Part shown: piece by piece, positions 18,619 through 26,705 of the stretch | Numbering within the stretch: the stretch's first letter is position 1 | Layout of the letters: each line of letters begins with the position of its first letter | Source of the DNA: JACCWP01 sp963801045 | GTDB lineage: Bacteria; Actinomycetota; Actinomycetes; Propionibacteriales; Nocardioidaceae | NCBI GenBank assembly: GCA_963801045.1 | Contig: CAWDDC010000003.1 | Span: forward strand, 868,001 to 932,000 | Direction: 5' to 3' | DNA: 64,000 nucleotides | Notes under the pieces: generated by a model | Told to the model about the DNA's origin: nothing | Database searches by the model: none | The model's input: only the letters and a program-made list of their open reading frames with translations | Translations under genes and position numbers: made by a program

Positions 18619-19299
18619 TCAGGCCTCGTACTTGTAGCCGAGGCCGCGCACCGTCACCAGGTGCTGGGGGTGCGCGGGGTCGGGCTCGATCTTGGCCCGG
18701 ATCCGCTTCACGTGGACGTCCAGCGTCTTGGTGTCGCCGACGTAGTCCGAGCCCCACACCCGGTCGATCAGCTGGCCGCGGGTGAGCACCCGGCCGGTGT
18801 TGCGCAGGAACATCTCCAGCAGCTCGAACTCCTTGAGCGGCAGCCGCACGTCGGTGCTGCCGACCGTGACCACGTGCCGGTCGACGTCCATCCGCACCGG
18901 CCCGGACTCGAGCGCCCCCTCGACGGGCTCGGTCGTCTCGGTGCCGCGGCGCAGCACGGCCCGGATCCGGGCGACCAGCTCGCGCGGGCTGTACGGCTTG
19001 GTGACGTAGTCGTCGGCCCCCAGCTCGAGGCCCACGACCTTGTCGATCTCGGAGTCCTTGGCGCTGACCACGATGACCGGCACCGGCGAGACCTGTCGCA
19101 GCCGACGGCACACCTCGGTGCCCGGTAGCCCGGGCAGCATCAGGTCGAGCAGCACGATGTCGGCGCCGTTGCGGTCGAACTCGGCCAGAGCGTCCGGTCC
19201 GGTGGCCGCCACCGACACCTCGAAACCCTCCTTGCCGAGCATGTACGCCAGCGCGTCGCGATAGCTCTCCTCGTCCTCGACGACGAGCACTCGGGTCAC
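18619..19299 (-). CDS. regX3: Response regulator RegX3 (OmpR/PhoB type)
   Basis: Intact 226-residue two-component regulator. Receiver domain residues 1-118: acidic pocket VVEDEESY, phosphoacceptor Asp in DIVLLDLMLPG, Thr/Ser in VIVVSAKDS and Lys in DDYVTKPYS. Winged-helix output domain from about 130 (LPLKEFELLEMFLRNTGRVL … TKTLDVHVKRIRAKIE, VRGLGYKYEA). Responds to phosphate limitation with SenX3. GTG start overlaps the senX3 stop by 4 bases. Confidence 0.92.
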   Translation of the reverse strand: MTRVLVVEDEESYRDALAYMLGKEGFEVSVAATGPDALAEFDRNGADIVLLDLMLPGLPGTEVCRRLRQVSPVPVIVVSAKDSEIDKVVGLELGADDYVTKPYSPRELVARIRAVLRRGTETTEPVEGALESGPVRMDVDRHVVTVGSTDVRLPLKEFELLEMFLRNTGRVLTRGQLIDRVWGSDYVGDTKTLDVHVKRIRAKIEPDPAHPQHLVTVRGLGYKYEA

Positions 19300-20507
19300 G
19301 GGTTGGCCTCCTCGGTGCGGGGTACGGGGCTGTGGGCATCGGGGGGTCCGGACGCCTGGCGCTCCCAGCACGGCAGCGCGAGGGTGAACGACGAGCCGAT
19401 CCGTTCCTGGCTCCAGACCCGCACCTCGCCGCCGTGGCTGGCCGCCACGTGCTTGACGATGGCCAGTCCCAGGCCGGTGCCGCCGGTCGCGGTCGCCCGG
19501 GCCGGGTCGACCCGGTAGAAGCGCTCGAAGATCCGGTCCTGCTCGGACTCGGGGATGCCGATCCCCTGGTCGGAGACCGTGATGGAGACGGCACCGTCGG
19601 CCGGCTTGACGCTCACCGCGACCCGGGAGCCGTCGTCGCTGTAGGCGACGGCGTTCTCCACCAGGTTGCCGAGCGCCACCTGCAGCTGCCCGGCGTTGCC
19701 GCGCACGCCCAGGCCGGTGTCGGTCTGCCCGGCCAGCGTGATGTCGCGCGCCTCGGCGTCGGTGCGGCTCCGGTCGAGCGCGGCCGCGACGAGGTCGTCG
19801 ACGTCGACCCGCTCCGGCTCGTCCAACAGCTCGTCGTCCTGCAGCCGGGACAGCTCGATGACCTGCTGCACCAGCCGGCCCAGCCGCTGGCTCTCGACCC
19901 GCATCCGCGCGGCGAAGCGGTGCACCGCCTCCGGGTCCTCGGCGGCCTCGCCCACCGCCTCGGACAGCAACGACAGCGCCCCGACCGGCGTCTTGAGCTC
20001 GTGGCTGACGTTGGCGACGAAGTCCCGGCGTACGGCCTCGACCCGCCGCTCGCGGGTGCGGTCCTCGACCAGCACCAGCACCAGGCGCTGCCCCAACGGC
20101 GCGACCCGGGCGGCCAGGTGCCGCGGCACCGACAGCCGGCCCTGCTGCAGGACGAGCTCGCTCTCCCGGATCAGCCCGTCGCGGCGTACGTACGTGACCA
20201 GCTGCAGCAGCTCCCGCTCGGCCAGTCGGTCGTCGCGCACCAGGCCGAGCTGGTGGGCCGACGCGGAGGCTTGGACCACCCGGTCATCGGGGCCGACCAG
20301 CACCGCCGAGGCGCGGAGCACGCCCAGCACCGCCGCGGCGCCGGGTGGCACGGCCGCGGAGGGATCGACGCCCGAGTCGCCACGCGCGGGGGCCGGCGCG
20401 GGTTCGGGGGTCGGCTCCGACCGGCTGCGGGACCACCACAGCCCCATCGGGACGGCCAGCAGCAGCCCGATCAGGGCGCCGGCCAGCAGCAGCAACCACG
20501 CAGGCAC
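19296..20507 (-). CDS. senX3: Sensor histidine kinase SenX3
   Basis: Membrane sensor kinase of about 403 residues. One N-terminal membrane segment (AWLLLLAGALIGLLLAVPMGLWW) with Pro-rich linker, PAS-like region around LRASAVLVGPDDRVVQAS, H-box FVANVSHELKTPVGAL (phosphorylated His), N-box LGNLVENAVAYS, G1 DQGIGIPESEQ, and G2 GGTGLGLAIVKHV. GTG at 20507 was chosen because it opens the membrane segment; an upstream GTG at 20537 would add ten residues. Overlaps regX3 by 4 bases. Confidence 0.92.
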   Translation of the reverse strand: MPAWLLLLAGALIGLLLAVPMGLWWSRSRSEPTPEPAPAPARGDSGVDPSAAVPPGAAAVLGVLRASAVLVGPDDRVVQASASAHQLGLVRDDRLAERELLQLVTYVRRDGLIRESELVLQQGRLSVPRHLAARVAPLGQRLVLVLVEDRTRERRVEAVRRDFVANVSHELKTPVGALSLLSEAVGEAAEDPEAVHRFAARMRVESQRLGRLVQQVIELSRLQDDELLDEPERVDVDDLVAAALDRSRTDAEARDITLAGQTDTGLGVRGNAGQLQVALGNLVENAVAYSDDGSRVAVSVKPADGAVSITVSDQGIGIPESEQDRIFERFYRVDPARATATGGTGLGLAIVKHVAASHGGEVRVWSQERIGSSFTLALPCWERQASGPPDAHSPVPRTEEANP

Positions 20508-20578
20508 GTTTCGATCGTACGCACGGGGGTCGTGCACAGCGGTCCCAGCGGGCGTCGCGCGCCAGGCCTTCGCCGAGA

Positions 20579-20600
20579 GTTCAGCCCGCGTTCACAGCGA
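20579..20600 (+). promoter_or_regulatory. PHO-box-like direct repeat upstream of phoU
   Basis: Two 11-base units, GTTCAGCCCGC and GTTCACAGCGA, match the Streptomyces-type PHO box (GTTCA-containing 11-mers). They sit at about -61 to -40 relative to a start point set by the extended -10 TGACTACGGT just before the phoU ATG, as expected for activation by RegX3/PhoP-type regulators. Confidence 0.6.
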
Positions 20601-20640
20601 CGGCCCGGACCGCTGCCCGGCGGTGACTACGGTGGGCAGC

Positions 20641-21309
20641 ATGCGTGACCAGTACTACGACCAGCTCGACGCGATCGTCGCCGACCTGGTCACGATGACC
20701 CGGAATGTCCGTACGGCCGTCGAGCGTGCCACCTCCGCACTGCTCGAGACCGACTCCGACGCTGCCGAGAGCGTGATCGCGGGCGACCGCGACATCGACG
20801 AGGCGCGCGAGCAGATCGAGGAGAAGTCCTTCGAGCTGCTGGCGACCCAGCAACCCGTCGCCGGCGACCTGCGGATGCTGATCGCGGCGCTGCGGATGGT
20901 CGCCGACCTCGAGCGGATGGGCGACCTGGCGGTGCACGTCGCCAAGATCGCCCGGATGCGGATGCCCGACCAGGCCGTCCCGCCGGCGCTGCGGCCGACG
21001 ATCGCCAACATGGCCCAGACCGCCGAGCGGATGGTCGACGAGACCGCTCGCGTGGTCGCCGCCCGCGACGTGGATGCCGCCCTGGCCCTCGAGGCCGAGG
21101 ACGACGAGATGGACCGGCTGCGGCGCTCGATGTTCCGCATCCTGCTGGCCGACGAGTGGGAGTACGGCGTCGAGCCGGCGATCGACCTGGCGCTGCTCGG
21201 CCGCTACTACGAGCGGATCGCCGACCACGCGGTGTCGATGGCGCGGCGGGTGGTCTACCTGGTGACCGGCGAGCACCCGGAGCGTGCGGTCATCGGCCCT
21301 GGTTCTTGA
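20641..21309 (+). CDS. phoU: Phosphate transport system regulator PhoU
   Basis: Intact 222-residue PhoU with two three-helix bundles. Metal-binding motifs are ADLERMGDLAVHVAKI in the first and LGRYYERIADHAVSMARRV in the second (E/D-x3-R-x2-D-H/N type). It modulates phosphate transport and two-component signalling together with SenX3-RegX3, its divergent neighbours. The ATG lies 7 bases after the -10-like TACGGT, so the mRNA is probably leaderless. The 3' end overlaps convergent gpm by 20 bases. Confidence 0.93.
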   Translation: MRDQYYDQLDAIVADLVTMTRNVRTAVERATSALLETDSDAAESVIAGDRDIDEAREQIEEKSFELLATQQPVAGDLRMLIAALRMVADLERMGDLAVHVAKIARMRMPDQAVPPALRPTIANMAQTAERMVDETARVVAARDVDAALALEAEDDEMDRLRRSMFRILLADEWEYGVEPAIDLALLGRYYERIADHAVSMARRVVYLVTGEHPERAVIGPGS

Positions 21310-22042
21310 CCGCCTCGATCGCCTCGGCCGCCGCGTCGGGATCGAGGTACTCGCCGCCTCGCGTGGTGGGCCGCAACTGCTCGTCCAGCTCGTAGAGCAG
21401 CGGGATGCCGGTGGGGATGTTCAGCCCCACCACGCTCTGTTCGTCCATGTCGTCGAGGTGCTTGACCAGTGCGCGCAGCGAGTTGCCGTGCGCTGCCACC
21501 AGCACGGTCCGGCCCAGCCGCAGGTCGGGGATGACGGCGTCGTACCAGTACGGCAGCATCCGGTGCACCACGTCGGCCAGGCACTCCGTCCGCGGCATCA
21601 GCTCCGGCGGCAGGTCGGCGTAGCGCGGGTCGCCTGCCTGGCTCCACTCGTCGTCGTCGTCGATCGGCGGGGGCGGCTCGTCGTACGAGCGGCGCCAGCG
21701 CATGAACTGCTCCTCGCCGTACTGCTCGAGGGTCGCCTTCTTGTCCTTGCCCTGCAGCGCGCCGTAGTGCCGCTCGTTGAGCCGCCAGCTGCGGTGCACC
21801 GGCAGCCAGTGCCGATCGATGCCGTCCAGGCAGATCTCCGCGGTCGCGATCGCCCGGCGCAGCACCGAGGTGTGCACGACGTCGGGCCGCAGGTCGCGCT
21901 CGCGGAGCAGCTCCGCACCGCGGGCGGCCTCGGCCCGGCCGGTGTCGTCGAGCGGGACGTCGACCCAGCCGGTGAACAGGTTCTTGGCGTTCCACTCGCT
22001 GCGTCCGTGGCGGAGCAGCACCAGACGGTAGGCGGCACTCAT
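21290..22042 (-). CDS. gpmA: 2,3-bisphosphoglycerate-dependent phosphoglycerate mutase
   Basis: Intact 250-residue glycolytic phosphoglycerate mutase interconverting 3- and 2-phosphoglycerate. Catalytic RHG motif VLLRHGRSEWN (phosphohistidine), SWRLNERHYGALQG, and second His in VLVAAHGNSLRALVKHL. Shares its last 20 bases with convergent phoU. In M. tuberculosis gpm1 lies between ybjN/mshA and senX3-regX3; here ybjN and mshA are 37 kb away, beyond the sulfonate region. Confidence 0.93.
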   Translation of the reverse strand: MSAAYRLVLLRHGRSEWNAKNLFTGWVDVPLDDTGRAEAARGAELLRERDLRPDVVHTSVLRRAIATAEICLDGIDRHWLPVHRSWRLNERHYGALQGKDKKATLEQYGEEQFMRWRRSYDEPPPPIDDDDEWSQAGDPRYADLPPELMPRTECLADVVHRMLPYWYDAVIPDLRLGRTVLVAAHGNSLRALVKHLDDMDEQSVVGLNIPTGIPLLYELDEQLRPTTRGGEYLDPDAAAEAIEAVKNQGR

Positions 22043-22064
22043 GGGGCGGGACTCTATGCGGCGC

Positions 22065-22382
22065 TCAGCCGAGCGCGAGCAGCAGCGTCGACACCGCGAG
22101 CAGGACGATGCCGGTGGCCGCCCAGCCACCGGACAGCATCGGGCGGTAGGGGCGGCCGGCGAGCAGCGCGTCCGACGTCGCGCGGTAGCGGGCCCGCGAG
22201 CGCAGCGCCAGCACCGACCACACGAGGAGGCTGGCGGCGGCCACCGCGATGGCAGGGCCGGCGTCGCGCAGCAGGCCCAGCCGCAGCGCGACCGCCGACG
22301 CGGTGAGCATGGACAGGCAGGTACGCCGCCAGGCCAGCGCGGTCCGCTCGGTCTGGAGCCCGGAGTGCCAGACCTCGGTCAC
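22065..22382 (-). CDS. DUF202 small membrane protein
   Basis: 105-residue DUF202 protein with three predicted membrane segments (VALRLGLLRDAG…, AIAVAAASLLVWSVLAL, GWAATGIVLLAVSTLLLAL). The family motif LQTERTALAWRRTCLSML opens it. GTG start overlaps the stop of the upstream DUF202 paralogue (GTGA). No function is known; it ends the pta-linked unit. Confidence 0.75.
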   Translation of the reverse strand: MTEVWHSGLQTERTALAWRRTCLSMLTASAVALRLGLLRDAGPAIAVAAASLLVWSVLALRSRARYRATSDALLAGRPYRPMLSGGWAATGIVLLAVSTLLLALG

Positions 22383-22741
22383 GTGTAGCGGGCGGCGAGC
22401 TCGACCACGGCCATCGCCGCGAGGCACAGCACCCCCGCCACCACGGGCAGCGCGATCGTCGGCGACGGCAGGGGCTCCCGCATCCGCAGCGCCCGCTCGC
22501 AGGCCCGCCAGCGCACGTACGACCAGGGCGCCAGCACCGCGCCGACCGCGACGGCGGCGGCGGCAACGGCAGGCAGCCAGGCGCTGTCGACGATGTCGCG
22601 GGCGGCTGCCAGGGCCAGCCCGGTCACCACGAACGCGAGGGACGTACGCAGCCAGGCCAGCAGGGTGCGCTCGTTGGCGAGGCTGAAGCGGGGGTCGGCG
22701 TCGGTGCCGACCGAGTAGACCGACTGCGGGCGGCGGTTCAT
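22379..22741 (-). CDS. DUF202 / YidH-like membrane protein
   Basis: 120-residue paralogue of the next gene with the DUF202 signature RFSLANERTLLAWLRTSLAFV and three membrane segments. ATG overlaps the pta stop (ATGA). Paired DUF202 proteins are common but uncharacterised; tight coupling to xsc-pta may mean they belong to the sulfonate unit, or the unit may have been placed upstream of a resident pair. Confidence 0.78.
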   Translation of the reverse strand: MNRRPQSVYSVGTDADPRFSLANERTLLAWLRTSLAFVVTGLALAAARDIVDSAWLPAVAAAAVAVGAVLAPWSYVRWRACERALRMREPLPSPTIALPVVAGVLCLAAMAVVELAARYT

Positions 22742-23736
22742 GCCGGCGACCCGGACTGCTCGTGCGCCTGGACGGCCGACAGCAGGCCGGCGGCCACGAT
22801 GTCGCCGGCGGCGCATCCCCGGGACAGGTCGTGGAACGGTGCCGCGAGTCCCTGCAGGATCGGGCCGATCGCGGTGGCACCGCCGAACCGCTCGGTGATC
22901 TTGTAGCCGATGTTGCCGGCCGCCAGGTCGGGGAAGACCAGCACGTTGGCGTGCCCGGCCACCGGCGACCCGGGTGCCTTGAGCCGGGCGACCGACTCGA
23001 CCACGGCGGCGTCGAACTGCAGCTCGCCGTCGACGCGCAGCGCCGGGTCGGCCGTGCGTACGAGGTCGAGGGCGGCCCGCACCCGGTCGACCTCGGCGTG
23101 CTCGGCGCTGCCCAGGGTGCTGAACGACAGCATCGCGACGACGGGTTCGGTGCCGACCAGCTCGCTGAACGTCTGTGCGGTCGCAAGCGCGACGTCCGCG
23201 AGCTGGCCGGCGTCGGGGTGCGGCAGCACGCCGCAGTCGCCGTAGGCCAGGCAGTGGCCGTCGGGCATGACCATCAGGAAGCTGCTCGACACGGTGGTGA
23301 CGCCGGGGCGGAGTCCGAGGACCTTGATCCCGGCGCGGATCACGTCGGGCGTCGACCGGGTGGCACCGGCGACGCAGGCGTCGGCGTGGCCCGCGACCAC
23401 CGCGGCGGCCGCGACGTTGAGCGGGTCGCCGGCCAGCGCGAGCGCCTCGTCGGCGTCGCGCGCAGCACCGGTCGGGTGCCGGCCCAGTGCGGCCCGGACG
23501 TCGGGGTCGGCCGCGAGGTCGGCGGCCGCGGCGTCGGTGAGCAGCCGGGGACGTACCGAGGTGTGCGCGGCGAGCCACTCCGCCGCGACGACGGCCCGGG
23601 GGTCGTCGCCGTCGGCGAGCAGCAGCCGGACGGTCCGGCCGTCCAGCCGCTCGGCCCAGCGCAGCACCGCTGCCGGTACGTCGCCGACGGCGCCGCCGTC
23701 GACTCGTCCTGCCTTGGCGTCAGCCGCTACTGCCAC
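22738..23736 (-). CDS. pta: Phosphate acetyltransferase
   Basis: Intact 332-residue short-form Pta converting acetyl phosphate plus CoA to acetyl-CoA. Conserved stretches: VAGATRSTPDVIRAGIKVLG, SSSFLMVMPDG, and the C-terminal GHANVLVFPDLAAGN followed by YKITERFGGATAIGPILQGL. Directly downstream of xsc (10-base gap), the usual xsc-pta arrangement in taurine and sulfoacetate degraders, where Pta consumes the acetyl phosphate Xsc makes. GTG start at 23736. Confidence 0.92.
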   Translation of the reverse strand: MAVAADAKAGRVDGGAVGDVPAAVLRWAERLDGRTVRLLLADGDDPRAVVAAEWLAAHTSVRPRLLTDAAAADLAADPDVRAALGRHPTGAARDADEALALAGDPLNVAAAAVVAGHADACVAGATRSTPDVIRAGIKVLGLRPGVTTVSSSFLMVMPDGHCLAYGDCGVLPHPDAGQLADVALATAQTFSELVGTEPVVAMLSFSTLGSAEHAEVDRVRAALDLVRTADPALRVDGELQFDAAVVESVARLKAPGSPVAGHANVLVFPDLAAGNIGYKITERFGGATAIGPILQGLAAPFHDLSRGCAAGDIVAAGLLSAVQAHEQSGSPA

Positions 23737-23746
23737 CCGTCGCCTC

Positions 23747-25486
23747 TCAGCCGTTGAGGTGCGCGTACTTGTCGAGGTGGCGCGTCGGCAGCTTGAGCGC
23801 GTCGCGGCGGAACGGCTCGCCCAGCTCGACGGAGTCGATCGCGACGTTGACCACGACCGGCTTGCCGAGCCCGAAGGCGTCGGTGATCGCGCCCTGCAGG
23901 TCGGCCTCGCGCTGGACGCTGATCCCCTCGGCGCCCATCGTCTTCGCCACCTCGGCGAAGTCGGGGTTGACGAGGTTGGTGCCGACGTAGCGGTCGTCGT
24001 AGAAGTCGATCTGGTTCTTCTTCTCCGCGCCCCACTGGCCGTTGTTCCAGACCACGGCGACCACCGGGATGTCGTGCCGTACGGCGGTCATGACCTCGGC
24101 CATGCTCATGCCCCAGGCGCCGTCGCCGATGTAGGCCATCACCGGCTTGTCGGGCGCGGCGATCTTGGCGCCGAGCGCGGTCGGGTACGCGTACCCGCAG
24201 TTGCCGAAGCTCATCGCCGCGAGGAACCGCCGCGACTGCTCGAAGTGCAGGTAGGAGTTGGACACCGAGCAGACGTTGCCGATGTCGGTCGACACGATCG
24301 TGTCCTGGGGCAGCACGTCGCGGATCAGCGACAGCGCGCGGCGCGGGCTCAGCGGGTCGCCCTCGCGGGACGACCACTGGGCCAGCTCGTCGGCCCAGGT
24401 GGTCCGCTCGTCGGCGATCTTGGCGATCCGCGCGTCGTCGCGGGGGCGCTCGGCCTGGTCGGCGCGCAGCGCGTCGAGCAGCGCGACGGCGGTGGCACGC
24501 GCGTCGCCGTTGATCCCGAGGCTGATCTTCTTGGTGAGACCGAGCACCCGGTGGTCGACGTCGACCTGGATGATCTTGGCGTCCGCCGGCCAGTAGTCGA
24601 GCCCGTGCTGCGGCAGGGTCCCGAAGGGGCCGAGCCGGCAGCCGATCGCGAGCACCACGTCGGCCTCGCTGATCAGCCGCATCGCGGCCTTGGAGCCCTG
24701 GTAGCCGAGCGGTCCGACGGCGAGCTCGTGGCTGGCCGGGAACGAGTCGTTGTGCAGGTACGAGTTGGCGACCGGCGCCGAGAGGTACTCGGCCAGTGCC
24801 TGCACCTCGGCGACACCGTCGGCGGCGACGACTCCGCCGCCGGAGACGATGACCGGGTTGCGGGCGCCGGCGAGCAGCCGGGCCGCGTCGCGGACCTGCT
24901 CCGGCGTACCGGCGCCGCGCTGGACCGTCGCGGACGGGTAGATCTCGTACTCGCCCTCGGAGTAGAAGTAGTCGCGCGGGATGTCGACCTGGACCGGTCC
25001 GGCCTCGGCCTTGGCGACGTAGAACGCCCGGCGCATCAGCTCGGCCATCCGCTCGGGCCGGTTGACCTGCACCTGCCACTTGGTGATCTTCGAGAAGATC
25101 GGCATCTGCTCGGTCTCCTGGAAGCCACCGAGCCCGGTGCCGAGCGTCCCGGCGGAAGGGGTGACGACGACCATCGGCGTGTGCGCCCAGTAGGCGGCGG
25201 CCACACCGGTGACGAAGTTGGTGATGCCGGGGCCGTTCTGGCTGACCACGACGGACGGCTCGCCGGAGACGCGGGCGTGGCCGTCGGCCATGTGCACGGC
25301 GTTCTGCTCGTGCGCCACCGACACGAAGTCGATGCCGGCGGCCGGGAACATGTCGAGGGCGTCCATGAACGCGGAGCCCACGATGCCCGGCACCGTGGTG
25401 ACTCCCTCGGCGACGAGGCTCTCGACGAACGCCTCACTCGAGGTCATCTTGGTCGGGCCGTAGCCCTGCCGGGCGTCAGAGGTCAT
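23747..25486 (-). CDS. xsc: Sulfoacetaldehyde acetyltransferase
   Basis: Intact 579-residue thiamine-diphosphate enzyme that desulfonates sulfoacetaldehyde with phosphate, giving acetyl phosphate and sulfite. N-terminal TPP PYR domain with catalytic Glu in SVAHEQNAVHMADGHAR; central domain; C-terminal PP domain with TPP motif YIGDGAWGMSMAEVMT … VVWNNGQWGAEKKNQIDFY, whose IDFYDDRYVGTNL segment separates Xsc from acetolactate synthases. ATG at 25486 is preceded by GGAAGGA. It is the committed enzyme of the region; an operator-like palindrome precedes it and a divergent IclR regulator lies 187 bases away. Confidence 0.92.
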   Translation of the reverse strand: MTSDARQGYGPTKMTSSEAFVESLVAEGVTTVPGIVGSAFMDALDMFPAAGIDFVSVAHEQNAVHMADGHARVSGEPSVVVSQNGPGITNFVTGVAAAYWAHTPMVVVTPSAGTLGTGLGGFQETEQMPIFSKITKWQVQVNRPERMAELMRRAFYVAKAEAGPVQVDIPRDYFYSEGEYEIYPSATVQRGAGTPEQVRDAARLLAGARNPVIVSGGGVVAADGVAEVQALAEYLSAPVANSYLHNDSFPASHELAVGPLGYQGSKAAMRLISEADVVLAIGCRLGPFGTLPQHGLDYWPADAKIIQVDVDHRVLGLTKKISLGINGDARATAVALLDALRADQAERPRDDARIAKIADERTTWADELAQWSSREGDPLSPRRALSLIRDVLPQDTIVSTDIGNVCSVSNSYLHFEQSRRFLAAMSFGNCGYAYPTALGAKIAAPDKPVMAYIGDGAWGMSMAEVMTAVRHDIPVVAVVWNNGQWGAEKKNQIDFYDDRYVGTNLVNPDFAEVAKTMGAEGISVQREADLQGAITDAFGLGKPVVVNVAIDSVELGEPFRRDALKLPTRHLDKYAHLNG

Positions 25487-25508
25487 GCCGGTGTCCTTCC
25501 GCTGCGTG

Positions 25509-25543
25509 GTGGGAGACTTTCATATCTTGGGAGTCTCTCCCAC
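25509..25543 (-). promoter_or_regulatory. Operator upstream of xsc (site E, nested inverted repeats)
   Basis: TGGGAGTCTCTCCCA at 25528-25542 is a near-perfect 15-bp palindrome fitting the shared pattern TGGnAnnnnCTnCCA. A second, weaker copy TGGGAGACTTTCATA starts 18 bases to the left, so GTGGGAGA and TCTCCCAC form an outer inverted repeat (25509-25543). ATATGA on the minus strand just after it could be the xsc -10. Confidence 0.6.
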
Positions 25544-25642
25544 AATTAGCCTAGGGGATCGGGAAAGGGTGGGTCAAGGCGGTGCGGCGGGGTGCCGGAG
25601 CAGCGCGGCGGAGGGGTGGCAGCGGGCCCGCCGGCCGATATC

Positions 25643-25652
25643 GTGACTTCCA
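25643..25652 (+). promoter_or_regulatory. Operator half-site upstream of iclR
   Basis: GTGACTTCCA is identical over ten bases to the right half of site A (36861-36870) upstream of the sauS-like gene, while the left half is degenerate (ATATC). It lies 21 bases before the iclR ATG, where bound protein would cover the promoter, as in autoregulation. Confidence 0.4.
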
Positions 25653-25673
25653 CATGGTGAGAGAGGCGGTCAG

Positions 25674-26481
25674 ATGAGCGGGGACACTCCCATGGTGCAG
25701 GCCGGGGGTCAGCAGGTGGCGAGCTCGCGGGTGGCCGGCACCCAGGCGATCCAGCGGGCGTTCACGGTGCTCACGCTGTTCCGCGACGAGGGCGCGCCGC
25801 TGGGCGTCGTCCAGATCGCGGAGCGGCTCGGGTTCACGCTGTCCACCGCGCACCGGATCGCCCGCGCGCTGGTGGCCGAGGGCTACCTGACCCAGGACGA
25901 GGGACGCGAGCGCTACCGGCTCGGCGCCCAGGCGCTGCTGCTCGGCCAGGCCGCCCAGCGCGCGCTCGGCGTCGACGCGGTGCGGCCGGTGCTCGAGGGG
26001 CTGGCCCGGGAGACCGGTGAGTCGGTCAACCTCGGGCTGCTCGACGGGGACCAGGTCGTGGTGATCTACCGGGTCGAGTCGACGCAGCCGCTGCGGTTCT
26101 CGATGGCGGTGGGGTCGCGGATCGAGCTCTACGCGTCGTCGATGGGCAAGTCGCTGCTGGCGTTCAACGACGGGCTGGCCGACTACGCCGAGCGCCGCGC
26201 CGACAGCTTCGTCCCGCTCACCCCCACCACTCACGTCGACGCGGAGGGGCTGCGGGCCGACATCGAGCAGATCCGGCAGCGCGGCTGGAGCACCGACGAC
26301 GAGGAGTCGCTGCTCGCCGTGCGCTGCGTCGGCGCCCCGGTCGTCGACCTGTTCGGCCAGGCCCGGGCCGCCGTGGCCGTCCAGGCCCCCGCCGTACGGA
26401 TGCCCGACGGCCGCTTCGACGAGCTCGGCCCCCTGGTCCGCCAGCGCCGCCGACGAGGTCGGCCGCCTCCTCCCCCTCTGA
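25674..26481 (+). CDS. IclR-family transcriptional regulator
   Basis: About 268 residues. N-terminal winged helix TQAIQRAFTVLTLFRDEGAP … QIAERLGFTLSTAHRIARALVAEGYL (recognition helix around FTLSTAHRIA), then the IclR effector domain (VRPVLEGLARETGESVNLGL, LYASSMGKSLLAF, RQRGWSTDDEES). A frame break near 26440 precedes the end; the corrected tail AADEVGRLLPL stops at 26481. Divergent from xsc and the only regulator in the centre of the region. The 15-bp sites seen near xsc, sauS, tctB and two other operons fit an IclR-type operator, so it is the best candidate for the regulon's regulator; its inducer is unknown. Confidence 0.85.
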
Positions 26482-26500
26482 CCACCCGAGCCTCCCGGCC

Positions 26501-26705
26501 CCGCGATCCGAGCTTTCCGGTTGCGCGATCCGAGGGTTTCGGTTGTGCGATCCGCGGATTCTGGTGGTGCGATCCGAGAGTTGTGGTGGTGAGGCAACCA
26601 GAAGTCTCGGACGGAGCAACCACAATCCTCGGACGGGGCAACCAGAACCCTCGGACGGGGCAACCAGAAAGCTCGGATGGGGCAACCGGAAAGCTCGGAT
26701 CGCGG
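26501..26705. repeat. Inverted array of nine 22-bp repeats between iclR and mrp
   Basis: Four head-to-tail 22-bp units (26502-26589; core GCGATCCGAG…GGTTG) are followed by five units in the opposite orientation (26592-26701; core GGGCAACCAGAA…CTCGGA). The outermost 23 bases (26501-26523 and 26683-26705) are perfect inverted repeats; inner units vary mainly at the 4-6 bases in the middle. The array fills the whole gap between two convergent genes, abutting the mrp stop. It could form a long imperfect hairpin and act as a two-way terminator. Confidence 0.8.

Noticed and set aside
23747..25486. Acetolactate synthase or other TPP enzyme
   Set aside because: The IDFYDDRYVGTNL region and the adjoining pta identify Xsc.
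26501..26705. Possible CRISPR array
   Set aside because: Units are 22 bp head to tail with no spacers, change orientation halfway, and no cas genes are present.
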